DNA of 64,000 bases from JAGVSR01 sp964589785 (GTDB lineage Bacteria; Pseudomonadota; Alphaproteobacteria; Rhizobiales; Hyphomicrobiaceae), in NCBI GenBank assembly GCA_964589785.1, contig CAZPUQ010000002.1, positions 375,665 to 439,664 on the forward strand, in the 5' to 3' direction. Shown here piece by piece: positions 37,255 through 45,815 of the stretch. Under the pieces are notes generated by a model. The model searched no databases, was not told the DNA's origin, and saw nothing but the letters and a program-made list of their open reading frames with translations. The first letter of the stretch is position 1. Each line of letters starts with the position of its first letter. A program made the translations under genes and the position numbers.

Positions 37255-37602
37255 CTAGATGGGATTGCGCTCCCCCATGTGACGCGCCAACGCCAGCGCG
37301 TTATTGTGCTCGACGTCGCGCGCCGCAAAGACCAGGGTCACGGGACCGCGGGCCATCAGCCGGCGCAACTCCGCGACAGCGTCCGGTTTCCGGCGCAGCT
37401 CCTCGCGATAGCGGCGCTGAAACTCGGCCCAGCGCTCCGGGTCGTGGTCGAACCAGCGCCTGAGCTCCGCGCTCGGCGCGATCTCCTTCAGCCAGACGTC
37501 GATCCCGGCGCGGTCCTTGCTGAGCCCGCGGGGCCAGAGCGCGTCGACGAGAACGCGCTGGCCATCGGCCGGGTCGGGCGCCAGATAGGCGCGCTTGACC
37601 AT
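37255..37602 (-). CDS. DUF488 family protein
   Basis: A 115-residue protein with the family N-terminal motif RVLVDALWPRGLSKDRAG, followed by LKEIAPSAELRRWF and a C-terminal LVFAARDVEHNNALAL segment. DUF488 proteins are small soluble proteins of unknown role, sometimes near nucleic acid enzymes. I prefer the ATG at 37602 (MVKRAYLAP, with AGGCGG upstream), which fits the family; an ATG at 37647 would add 15 residues. Confidence 0.87.
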   Translation of the reverse strand: MVKRAYLAPDPADGQRVLVDALWPRGLSKDRAGIDVWLKEIAPSAELRRWFDHDPERWAEFQRRYREELRRKPDAVAELRRLMARGPVTLVFAARDVEHNNALALARHMGERNPI

Positions 37603-37729
37603 GAGACGTGCCGCCTGCGAGCGGCTGCGGCGTCGGGGCGTTGTCATCGCGGCAGTCTAGGCCGCGGCATGGGACGGCGTCCAATCTCCGTTGCGCGATG
37701 GCGGGGCCGCGAGGCGCGACGTCGAGGCG

Positions 37730-39064
37730 TTAGCGGAACCAGGTCCAGCCGCGCGCGCGCCGCTGCGCCTCGGGCGCCGTGCCTCCCACCGAGGGCCGTC
37801 CGGCCGGGCCGGCCCAGCTTCTCTCCACGTCGTCCTCGCTGCGCAACCGGCGCCGGATCATCGCCTCGGACATCGGAACGGTGAACGCGTAGCGCCCGTG
37901 CCGGGTGCGGTAGACGAGGCCGCGCTCGCATAGCGCGAGCAGCATCTGGTTGGCCTGCGCATTGTTGAAGCCGTGCTCGTCGGCGCCGGCGAGGACGATC
38001 TCGTGAGCGGAGAAATCGACCGTGTCCGTGGCGGGACGCCCGGCGATGATGCCGAGGAACAGGCGTTGCCGCTCCGTCGTCCGGTTCCAGCGCGAGGCGA
38101 AGAGACCCGCATCGAGCCGGTCGAGCACGTCGGGCGAGGGAAAGTCCGAGGCGGCCAGGACTCCGCCGTTGGCAAGGAGCTGGTCGACGAGCTCCCTGCC
38201 GAAGAACTGGATCAGATAAGGATACCCGCCTGTCAGGTCCGCGGCCTTGGCGAGAAGGTCCTTGGAGACGGTGAGCGGCGGCATCATCGGCTTCAGGGGC
38301 GTGGCGATGGCGGCCAGCGTCTCGTCGCGCGACAGCCGCTCGAGGCGCATGACGTGGAACATACGCTCGGTATAGGTCCGGGTCTCGGTCAGGGAATCGA
38401 AGACCTGCGGCAGGCCGCTGAGGACGAGGAGGCAGGGCGCGACGCCGTCGCGGCGCTGGAGGGTAGCGATCGTCTCGACCAGCATCGACATCGGGTATTC
38501 GTTCTTCTCGGCATGATCGGCGAGGCACTGCGCCTCGTCGTAGGCGAACACCATGCCGGACACGCGGGCCTTGGTGACAAGGCTGCCGAGGCGGGAGAGC
38601 ACCGTCTTCAGCTTGTCGCTGGGCAGTCCCGGCGCGCGCTCGTAGATCGATTTCAGCGCCTCGAAGGTATAGGAGAGGTCCTCCCCCTCCGGCGGCTTCG
38701 CCCCGCCCGCCGTCCCGTTCGCCATCCCGTTCTGGCCCTCGCGGGCGCCGATGGCCGCGATGAAGGCCTCGGAGATGTCGGTGAGGACGCGCAGCGCCAG
38801 GCGCTCCTCGCTGAGCGAGGAGGATTCCGACAGGTCGTTGCCGATCCAGAGCCATCCGTCCTGCCCGGCGATGCGGCGCAGGCTGTCGAGGAGGACGGTC
38901 TTGCCGACGCCGCGCAGCCCCGTGATGAGGATGTTCTCCGTCGAGAAACCCTGCCGCAGCAGGCGGCGGAAGTGATCCTGCTGGAGGGTGCGCCCGGCGA
39001 GGTGCGGCGGGGGATGCCCGGCGCCGGGCCGGTAGGGGTTCTCGAGCAGCTTGCGCCTGTCCAT
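37730..39064 (-). CDS. AAA-type ATPase, Orc/STAND-like
   Basis: A 444-residue soluble ATPase. Walker A is GLRGVGKTVLL (about residue 50), Walker B VFAYDEAQ (about 170), and a sensor-like LVLSGLPQVFD follows. Downstream lies a lid domain (LTGGYPYLIQFF) and a probable winged helix (ALCERGLVYRTRHGRYAF). It resembles MCM/Orc-type or ExeA-like ATPases that act on DNA or on membrane complexes. Its neighbours upstream are three membrane proteins of unknown type, in the same direction, 73 bases away at the nearest. The C terminus is Arg-rich. Confidence 0.8.
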   Translation of the reverse strand: MDRRKLLENPYRPGAGHPPPHLAGRTLQQDHFRRLLRQGFSTENILITGLRGVGKTVLLDSLRRIAGQDGWLWIGNDLSESSSLSEERLALRVLTDISEAFIAAIGAREGQNGMANGTAGGAKPPEGEDLSYTFEALKSIYERAPGLPSDKLKTVLSRLGSLVTKARVSGMVFAYDEAQCLADHAEKNEYPMSMLVETIATLQRRDGVAPCLLVLSGLPQVFDSLTETRTYTERMFHVMRLERLSRDETLAAIATPLKPMMPPLTVSKDLLAKAADLTGGYPYLIQFFGRELVDQLLANGGVLAASDFPSPDVLDRLDAGLFASRWNRTTERQRLFLGIIAGRPATDTVDFSAHEIVLAGADEHGFNNAQANQMLLALCERGLVYRTRHGRYAFTVPMSEAMIRRRLRSEDDVERSWAGPAGRPSVGGTAPEAQRRARGWTWFR

Positions 39065-39137
39065 GCGGGGGTCCCCGGTTCAGCGTTGTTGTGTCGATCC
39101 CGCCTCGGCCGCGTAGCGCCGGCCGGGACGTCTCGGC

Positions 39138-39518
39138 TCAGCGGGTCGTGCTCCGCCGGCCGGCGGCGCGCAGTTCGTTCGTGTTGGTGAACTTGAGCCG
39201 GGCCGGGGCGGCGCTCCGTGCGGCGGGCCTGGCGTCCGATACTGGCCCCGATGCCGCCGCCCGCATCGCCGGCAAGAGCGGCAACAGCGCCCGGCCGACA
39301 CTGAAGAGCCCGATCCCGGCGAGAAACGCCACGGCGGCAGCCAGTGCCGGAGCCTGGCCGGAGGACCAGCCAAGGGAGGCACGCGGCGCGATGGCCGGCG
39401 GCGCGCCCGGTGGCAGCGGTGGCGGCAAAATCGCGGGAGCAGGCCGACGCGTATCGATCCGCCACTCTTCGGCGGTGGCCCCTGGCGCACCCGCTCTCAG
39501 ACGCTGCCCCGCATTCAT
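39138..39518 (-). CDS. Hypothetical Pro/Ala-rich single-span membrane protein
   Basis: A 126-residue product not recognised. The N-terminal 50 residues are Pro/Arg/Ala-rich (PAPAILPPPLPPGAPP), then one membrane span (AAAVAFLAGIGLFSVGRALLPLLP), then a basic Ala-rich tail. The ribosome site is weak. It sits between the AAA ATPase and two other single-span proteins of similar style on the same strand, suggesting a functional group. Confidence 0.6.
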   Translation of the reverse strand: MNAGQRLRAGAPGATAEEWRIDTRRPAPAILPPPLPPGAPPAIAPRASLGWSSGQAPALAAAVAFLAGIGLFSVGRALLPLLPAMRAAASGPVSDARPAARSAAPARLKFTNTNELRAAGRRSTTR

Positions 39519-39776
39519 GCCAGCCTGCCTGCCCGGCTCACCGGCCGGGACCCTCGCGCGTTCTCATCGATGCTGCTGGAGCGTAGCGGGTTCATGGACG
39601 AGAAATAGGACGTCTGAGCATTTCGCTCCGAAGAACACCTTCTCGGTTGAACAGGCGATGCGACCGCCATTTCGTCGAGGTGGGGAAAAGATGCTGCCGC
39701 CGTGCGTGCATGTTTGATGTCCGCTCGACGGGCGAACCGACGCGGCCGGCGGACGAACGGGTCAGGGCCAAACGGG

Positions 39777-40808
39777 TCAGGGCGCCCACAGCCCCTGCAG
39801 GGCCTCGTGCAGCGTGCCGGCCGGCTCCCGTCCGATGAGCCCGCTTGCGGGGCGCGGCGCCTTGCGCGGCTCGGCGGCCCGTCGCGCGACCCGCACGCGC
39901 TTGGCCGGAGCGGCCTGAGCGGAGTGCAGGGCGGCCTTCCGGACCGGTTTCATCGGTTTGACGCGCGCGCCCGCCGACGGAGAGCTCGGTAATTGCGCGG
40001 CGCGCACCTCGCGGCCCATGCCGTGCGCGGCGAGGTGGCGGGAGGCGATCTCGGGCGCTCGCTCGATCGAGCCTGTCGTGACGGCCGCGGGCGGCGACGG
40101 CGTCGGCCGGGTGCCAGAGATCGCGCCCTGCGCCGTGAGCGGCAACCGCGCCGCCGTCGCGGCGAGCGACGCCAGCCGCGGCAACGGTCGCGGAGGAGGG
40201 ACGGGCGGCGCGGCCACGGCCGCAAGCAGCGTGTCGAGCCGGAGGCGATCGGATGCCGTTATCGCGGGCGCGGCCGCGTCCGGTATCGTGCTGGCGTACG
40301 CCGAAAGGCCGGGGCTCCGCTCGGACAAGCGCGCCTCCATGCCGAAGAGGAGCGCACCGGCGAACACGCCGGCCAATCCGTAGAGCCGGAAGCGCTGCCG
40401 GTCCCAGAAGAGTCCGAGCGCCCGCGAGGCGTGTCCGCATGCGGCGCCGCTAGCCGCGAGCGTCGTGGCGAGGCTCTGCATGGCGACCTCCGTCCGGCGC
40501 GGCGGAGGCTCGTCCGGATGGGCCGTCGTGAGAAACCGCGGGATCGACTCGCGATGCGCGGTGGAGTCGCCCCAAATGCCGGCCGGACGCGCGCGCGACA
40601 TCCGCGGCGGAGCGTCGACGGGCGACTCCTGCTCGGCGAAGGCGGCGCGCAGGGCGTCGATCAGGCCATCGCCGTTCGCCGCGACCGGCGTGCTGGCGGC
40701 CAAAACGGCCTCCATGAGCGGATGGACCGCTCCCGGCCGGCGCAGGGGGACGACCGCTGTCACGCGCGGCGCCGGCTCTGATGGCAGGTGTCGAAGCGCA
40801 GTCTGCAT
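39777..40808 (-). CDS. Hypothetical Ala/Pro-rich membrane-anchored protein
   Basis: A 343-residue product not recognised. A cytoplasmic-looking N-terminal half (to about residue 135, with LIDALRAAFAEQESP) leads to one membrane span (RLYGLAGVFAGALLFGM), and the rest is a Pro/Ala/Arg-rich region with no clear fold (APPVPPPRPLPRL). Strong Ala/Arg/Pro bias makes homology searches difficult. It starts 73 bases after the upstream gene stop. Same topology as the proteins at 39138 and 40881. Confidence 0.65.
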   Translation of the reverse strand: MQTALRHLPSEPAPRVTAVVPLRRPGAVHPLMEAVLAASTPVAANGDGLIDALRAAFAEQESPVDAPPRMSRARPAGIWGDSTAHRESIPRFLTTAHPDEPPPRRTEVAMQSLATTLAASGAACGHASRALGLFWDRQRFRLYGLAGVFAGALLFGMEARLSERSPGLSAYASTIPDAAAPAITASDRLRLDTLLAAVAAPPVPPPRPLPRLASLAATAARLPLTAQGAISGTRPTPSPPAAVTTGSIERAPEIASRHLAAHGMGREVRAAQLPSSPSAGARVKPMKPVRKAALHSAQAAPAKRVRVARRAAEPRKAPRPASGLIGREPAGTLHEALQGLWAP

Positions 40809-40880
40809 GGGATACCTCTCGACGCGAGACGCAAGGAGGGCGGATGACGGCGGCGCGGTGTTGATACGCGCGGGCGCCAG

Positions 40881-42422
40881 CTAGGGCCCGTTCAGAGCCG
40901 TCATGATGATGTCGTTGACCGAGACGTAGCCGTGTCCGCCGCGTCGGGCAGCGGCCCTGTGGCGGACCGCCGGGCGGCGCACCTCGCAGGGCGCCGGCCA
41001 ACCCTCGAACAGCGTGCAGAGCGCGGCGGCAATGTCGATCGACGCCGCAGCGCATGGCCAGCCGAGCGTCTGAGCCCCGTACGCGCCGGCCGTCATCGGG
41101 CACAGGCCGCCGGACGCGGACGTCCGAACCGGAATGGACCTGGCGGCCTTGCGCGTCCTGCCGCTGCGCCCCGGCACGCGCTTGCGCGCAAGCCCGGCAT
41201 TCTTTGCCGCATCGGCCCGCCCGCTGGCACCCAAGATGCCGCGCGAGGGACGTGTTGGGGGCTCGGAGTGCGCGGCGTCGGGTGCATGGCGGAGGGACGG
41301 CGCAAGCTCGGGAACGGGCGGCTGGTCCACGTCTGCGCCCGGCCAATCGTCGATGCCGGGACTGTCCTGCGTGCGCGGATCGAACAGCAGCGGCCGGCCC
41401 TCGTCCTTGACGTAGCCGTCCTCGACGGGAGCGGCGACCTGCGCCTGACGGAGCGGGGCGGGCCGCGACCGCATGAGGTTTGGCCGCACGGCCGGCGCTG
41501 GCTCGCGGACGAGGCGCGGCGGCGGGCCGGCGATGCCGTGCATCGGGGTTACCGGCTGTGCTTGGTCGTCGCGCGCCGCGACGACCGCGGCGTGGCCACC
41601 CGGCTCGTGCATGCGGTGGCTCGCAGGATCGCTCCTCTCGCTCTGACGGACGACGGCAGGCGGCGCCATCAGCACCGGCTCCGTTTCCGCTGCGGTCGTC
41701 GGCGGCTCGGATGTGCGCGCTGCGTGCGGTGCGATGCGGATGGCAGTCCCGTCCCGGGTGTCGAGCGGCGCAGCGCGCGCGGCCGGTCCTTGCGGCAGGA
41801 CGAGCGGCGTGCCCGCCAGCGCGAGAAGCATGAGCGTGGTGAGCACGCCGCTGGCACGGCCGAGGAGGAACCGCCAGGGCGCCGGCCGGTCGGGCGCTGG
41901 ACCGCTGCCAAGATCGTCGGCATCCTCGCCGGCGCCATCGTTTGCGGCCGGCTCGGAAGCGCCGGCGGCCTGCGGATCGGGATCATCATCGTCATCGTCG
42001 TCGCACTCAGGCCCACGAGCGATATCGGAAGCCTCCTCGGAAGCCTCGGGCGCCGCCATCGCCAGCGCCAGACGGTCGGCCAGCATGCTCCGGTAGACCT
42101 CGGCGGCGACGGCGAGATCCTGACGGCGCGCGGGAGCGGCATCCGCGTCCGAGCGGACCGACGCGGGCAACGCACGTTGCGGACGATCGGGGATGACGGC
42201 GGGCACCTCTGCGCGTCCGCTCTCCCGCCAGGCCCGATACCGCTCCTCCATTGCCGCGGACGCGGAGGAGGCCGGAGCGGCTGGGGTTGGGGCCGCTCCG
42301 GCCGTATCGACAGGCGGATGGGAGAGCGGCCTGTCGAAAAGGAGCCTGTCGAATAGGGGGCTGTCGAAGAGGGGCACAGACGAAGGGCGCAGTTCGCGCG
42401 CTGAATAGAGAGTGGTCGACAT
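40881..42422 (-). CDS. Hypothetical Pro/Asp-rich membrane-anchored protein
   Basis: A 513-residue product not recognised. It begins with near-repeats of LFD (PLFDSPLFDRLLFDRPL), has an acidic run of seven Asp (ECDDDDDDDPDP) near residue 145, one membrane span (LTTLMLLALAGTPLVLP, about residues 205-225), a long Pro/Ala-rich stretch and a C-terminal segment with four Cys (GLCPMTAG, GWPCAAASI, ALCTLFEGW, APCEVRRP). The span and two similar downstream genes suggest a shared complex. ATG at 42422 chosen because GCGAGGACT precedes it; an ATG at 42449 adds nine residues. Confidence 0.65.
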   Translation of the reverse strand: MSTTLYSARELRPSSVPLFDSPLFDRLLFDRPLSHPPVDTAGAAPTPAAPASSASAAMEERYRAWRESGRAEVPAVIPDRPQRALPASVRSDADAAPARRQDLAVAAEVYRSMLADRLALAMAAPEASEEASDIARGPECDDDDDDDPDPQAAGASEPAANDGAGEDADDLGSGPAPDRPAPWRFLLGRASGVLTTLMLLALAGTPLVLPQGPAARAAPLDTRDGTAIRIAPHAARTSEPPTTAAETEPVLMAPPAVVRQSERSDPASHRMHEPGGHAAVVAARDDQAQPVTPMHGIAGPPPRLVREPAPAVRPNLMRSRPAPLRQAQVAAPVEDGYVKDEGRPLLFDPRTQDSPGIDDWPGADVDQPPVPELAPSLRHAPDAAHSEPPTRPSRGILGASGRADAAKNAGLARKRVPGRSGRTRKAARSIPVRTSASGGLCPMTAGAYGAQTLGWPCAAASIDIAAALCTLFEGWPAPCEVRRPAVRHRAAARRGGHGYVSVNDIIMTALNGP

Positions 42423-43049
42423 GGAGTCCTCGCCATACGCATTGGGCACAAGGTCACCCTCGCGCTGCCGGAGCTGCAGCTGCGCGGTAACGCGGGATTA
42501 TGGAACGGAACGTGACAGCCCTCCCGCGCGCGGCCGTGCGCGCCGGCGACAGCGTGGCTCGTCCCTCGTTTTCGTGAGTGGCGCCGGCGTCAGGCCGGCA
42601 CGCCGTCCGCTAAAGCGCGAGGCCGAAGACCAGGATCGGCATCGATCGGCCACAGGGCCGAGACGTGCGAGCCGTTGCGGTTGCCCTACTCATGCTCCGT
42701 ACCTCCATGTCACGCCAAACACAGGTCATGGATCCCCGTCATGGGGCCAGCGCGCCCGGCCTTGCCCACTCCGGCGGCAAGCGATCGCGACGGCGAGTTA
42801 GTTTTGTACTCGTGTTCAAACTAAGGAAAACGGCGTATTCTGACGGCCGCGCCCGCGATAAGAACTTTCAACGGCGCGGGACGCAGGTTCTGTCGGTGCC
42901 ACGAGCACTGAGTGCGCATCGTCGCACCCGATCCGAATGAGCGCTACGATCAAAACTAACTGGTGACCGGCAGGGACAGAATGACGACGGAACTTGCCTG
43001 CCTTAGCTCAGTGAATTAAGGTTTCTGCTGGCAGCATTTTGGGGGGCGC
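42423..43049. other. Intergenic region entering an AT-richer patch
   Basis: No gene seen. From about 42795 the sequence becomes clearly lower in GC than the surroundings, with an 11-bp inverted repeat (42796-42961). Just before the LRAT gene is TTAGCTCAG..TAAGG, a short hairpin-like segment. Confidence 0.7.
42796..42961. repeat. 11-bp terminal inverted repeats enclosing a 166-bp segment
   Basis: AGTTAGTTTTG at 42796-42806 is the exact reverse complement of CAAAACTAACT at 42951-42961. A third related CAAACTAA occurs at 42817-42824. The segment has no reading frame. It could be a small non-autonomous element or two regulatory half-sites; I saw no target-site duplication. Confidence 0.5.
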
Positions 43050-44129
43050 ATGTCAAACGAGATTGCCATTGGTTCACATCTTGTGAGCCAGCGCTATGTT
43101 GGGGGCACGCCTCTTTTCACACATCACGGGGTCTATATCGGCGAAGGTCAAGTAATCCACTACGCCGGTTTTAGCAAAGACCCTGATGCGGACGGCAGAA
43201 AAATTCAGGCCGTCGCAATTGAACGTTTTCATTGCGGTAATGGCTATTGGCTTGTCCCTCACCCGCAGGCCATGTTCCAGACCGCAGAGATTGTCGAGCG
43301 GGCGCGATCTCGCCTCGGTGAAGACGGGTATTCTGTATTTGCGAATAACTGCGAGCAGTTCTGCAATTGGGCAATTGACGGAAATCATACAAGCCAGCAA
43401 GTCGATGTTGCGGCATTGGCAAGTGCGGTCGGGGGAGGAGGCGTCGGTGGAATTGTTGGTGGAGCAGCATTCCCGCTCGTGGTTACTGCGGCTAGCGGTC
43501 TCGCGGGCGGTGCGGCGATGATGAAGGGGCTCGCGGTGGTCGGGACATTTACAGGAGGCGCGGTAGGTGGAATCGCAACAACCGGCGGCGCTCTTGGTCT
43601 TGCGGCCGCATATGCCGTCAACAAAACCTTTCTAGCCGATAAAGAAGGCCATTCAAGAGAAGAGACCGAGGCCAGGGAAATTGGTAGGGCTGCATCTATA
43701 ACGGGAGCAGCCAGCGCGGCGCTGGGCACCGTTGCAGCTGTGAGTGCTGCGGGCGTACCGGGCTTATCTGCTGCTGGAATTGGCAGTGGATTGGCGGCAA
43801 TCGGCGGAGGTAGCATGGCCGCCGGAATGGCCGTCGGGGTCGCGGCGCCTGCGGTGGCGGCTGTAGGTCTCGGATATGGTACTTACAAGCTTGCGCAGAA
43901 CAATGACATAGTGCGCGAAGGCTTGACTAAGGCGAGTGACCTCGCAGGCGGCCTTGCCTCCAAAGGAGCCGAGACTGCAAGTCAAGTGACTAACGCGATT
44001 GCGCCTGCAGCCAAGGATGCCGCGGAGATGGCGGGTGAGATTGCGAGGCGCGGGCTTATCACAATGTTATCTTCAGTCGAGGCCGGTGCGGCCGCGCTTA
44101 AGAAGAAGATTGATGGCGATGAGAGGTAG
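43050..44129 (+). CDS. LRAT-domain (NlpC/P60-like) protein with Gly/Ala-rich hydrophobic tail
   Basis: A 359-residue product. Residues 1-115 form an LRAT/H-rev107-type papain-like fold: the His motif is HHGVYIGEGQVIHYAG, where H25 and H37 have the spacing of the family's two active His, and the nucleophile Cys101 is in NNCEQFCNWAIDG. From residue 120 to about 300 it is a Gly/Ala-rich hydrophobic region with several potential membrane spans separated by short polar parts (NKTFLADKEGHSREE), and the last 60 residues are amphipathic. Family members act on acyl esters or thioesters. Codon use and GC are unlike neighbours, suggesting transfer. The ATG has GGGGGG upstream. Function in bacteria unknown. 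Confidence 0.85.
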   Translation: MSNEIAIGSHLVSQRYVGGTPLFTHHGVYIGEGQVIHYAGFSKDPDADGRKIQAVAIERFHCGNGYWLVPHPQAMFQTAEIVERARSRLGEDGYSVFANNCEQFCNWAIDGNHTSQQVDVAALASAVGGGGVGGIVGGAAFPLVVTAASGLAGGAAMMKGLAVVGTFTGGAVGGIATTGGALGLAAAYAVNKTFLADKEGHSREETEAREIGRAASITGAASAALGTVAAVSAAGVPGLSAAGIGSGLAAIGGGSMAAGMAVGVAAPAVAAVGLGYGTYKLAQNNDIVREGLTKASDLAGGLASKGAETASQVTNAIAPAAKDAAEMAGEIARRGLITMLSSVEAGAAALKKKIDGDER

Positions 44130-44377
44130 CGCCACACCTCCTGTTTATCAGCTTGCTTTTGAATCGTGCAGCAAAGTTCTCCTTCCCTCCCTGCCGCATA
44201 TTCCCTTGCTGCACGTCGTCGTGACGAGAGGGAACTAAGATCGTACACCACATCGGAGGGCTCGCATCCGCGCAGCCGGTCGGCGGTTGCGCGTCATCGC
44301 GCGGAGGCCGCCGGCCGCTTCCCACGATGCCGCGCGCAACGCGCCTGCGCCGCAAGCCGAAGCGCTCGCCGCTGCCG
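44130..44377. other. Intergenic, no gene seen
   Basis: 248 bases between the LRAT gene and mop with no convincing reading frame; GC rises again toward 44250. Confidence 0.6.
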
Positions 44378-44584
44378 CTACTCCAAGCCGATCATGACAT
44401 CGGAGGCCTTGATGATGGCGCTCGCGGTCATCCCGGCCTTGAGCCCCAGTTCGTCGACGGCCTCGTTCGTGATCGACGCCGTCAGGATCGTTCCGTTGAT
44501 GTCGAGGCGGACGTGCGCCGTCGTGGCGCCTTTGACGACGTCCTTGATTTGGCCCTTCAGGATGTTGCGCGCGCTGATCTTCAT
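44378..44584 (-). CDS. Molbindin (TOBE/Mop domain) molybdate-binding protein
   Basis: A 68-residue single Mop domain: MKISARNILKGQIKDVVKGA at the start, AHVRLDINGTILTASIT and a final LKAGMTASAIIKASDVMIGLE. Such small proteins bind molybdate or tungstate as hexamers, for storage or homeostasis. GGAG is six bases before the ATG. No mod transport genes are next to it, but a molybdopterin oxidoreductase lies 4.3 kb away. It could also be called mop. Confidence 0.92.
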   Translation of the reverse strand: MKISARNILKGQIKDVVKGATTAHVRLDINGTILTASITNEAVDELGLKAGMTASAIIKASDVMIGLE

Positions 44585-44771
44585 GGTGATCTCCGTTGGC
44601 TGCTCGGGGGTTCATTCTCCGCCGACACGCCACATCAGGGAAGGCGCTTTCGGCACCAACGGCGGACGGTGGGGCCATCGGCCCGGGTGACGGACCGGCC
44701 GGTTTCAGGCACAAAGCCCGCTTCGACCCGCGCGAGCACCCTCGCCGGGCGTCAACGCTACAGGAGAACAC

Positions 44772-45806
44772 GTGCAGGTCCCGGCGCATCGATTCAGTGT
44801 GGCCCCGATGATGGAGTGGACGGACCGTCACTGCCGGTTCTTCCATCGCGGGCTGACGCGCCAGGCGCTGCTCTACACCGAGATGGTGACGGCAGACGCA
44901 GTGATCCACGGCCGGCGCGAGCGGCTCCTCGGCTTCGACCCCGCCGAGCACCCCGTCGCCCTTCAGCTCGGTGGCTCCGATCCGGTCCGGCTCGCGGAGG
45001 CCGCCCGCATCGGCGCCGGCTTCGGGTACCGCGAGATCAACCTCAACGTCGGCTGCCCGTCGGACCGCGTCCAGGAGGGCCGCTTCGGAGCCTGCCTCAT
45101 GGCCGAGCCCGATCTCGTGGCGCGCTGCGTGTCGGCGATGGCGGCGGCCGTCCCGGTGCCGGTCACCGTCAAGTGCCGCATCGGCGTCGACGCGCAGGAT
45201 GCGGAGGCCGACTTGCAGCGCTTCATCGACCGGGTGGCGGACACGGGCTGCCGCGTCTTCATCGTGCACGCGCGCAAGGCATGGCTGAAGGGTCTGTCGC
45301 CGAAGGAGAACCGCGAGATCCCGCCGCTCGACTATGGTCGCGTATACCGCCTGAAGGCGGCGCGGCCCGAACTCACCATCGTGCTCAACGGCGGCATCAC
45401 GGACCTCGAGGCCTGCGCGGCGCATCTCACCCACGTCGACGGCGTCATGCTCGGCCGCGCCGCCTACCACGACCCCTATCGTCTTGCCGACGTGGACCGG
45501 CGCGTCTTCGGCGCGAGCGAGCCGCCGGTCACGCGCCGCGCAGCGCTCGAGCGGCTGATCCCCGGTCTCGCGCGCCATCTCGGCGAGGGCGGGCGTTTGA
45601 ACACCATCACGCGCCATGTCCTCGGCCTCTACCACGGCCGCCCGCGCGGGCGTCTCTTTCGCCGCATTTTGAGCGAGGAGGGGCAGCGACCCGGCGCCGG
45701 CATCGAGGTGCTGCTCAAGGCCATCGCCGTCGCCGAGGGCGAGAGCGAGGCGCACGATACACTGCCGCCGGAGGCGCACGACCCAGTTCGGCCGGCGGCC
45801 GAGTAG
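44772..45806 (+). CDS. dusA: tRNA-dihydrouridine synthase DusA
   Basis: FMN enzyme reducing uridines to dihydrouridine in the D-loop of tRNA. The 344-residue product starts HRFSVAPMMEWTDRHCRFF, the DusA signature, and has NLNVGCPSDRVQEGRFGACLM with the catalytic Cys, then VKCRIGVDA and the FMN-binding LNGGITDLEA and VMLGRAAYHDP. It starts at a GTG with AGGAG at the right distance. The downstream TauE gene follows after nine bases, so both are in one transcript. Confidence 0.95.
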   Translation: MQVPAHRFSVAPMMEWTDRHCRFFHRGLTRQALLYTEMVTADAVIHGRRERLLGFDPAEHPVALQLGGSDPVRLAEAARIGAGFGYREINLNVGCPSDRVQEGRFGACLMAEPDLVARCVSAMAAAVPVPVTVKCRIGVDAQDAEADLQRFIDRVADTGCRVFIVHARKAWLKGLSPKENREIPPLDYGRVYRLKAARPELTIVLNGGITDLEACAAHLTHVDGVMLGRAAYHDPYRLADVDRRVFGASEPPVTRRAALERLIPGLARHLGEGGRLNTITRHVLGLYHGRPRGRLFRRILSEEGQRPGAGIEVLLKAIAVAEGESEAHDTLPPEAHDPVRPAAE

Positions 45807-45815
45807 AGCGATCCG

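Noticed and set aside
42999..43034. TTAGCTCAG followed by TAAGG, looking like the 5' part of a tRNA or an integration site
   Set aside because: No acceptor, anticodon or T-arm pairing can be made from the next 60 bases, and no GTTCGA-type T-loop is present.
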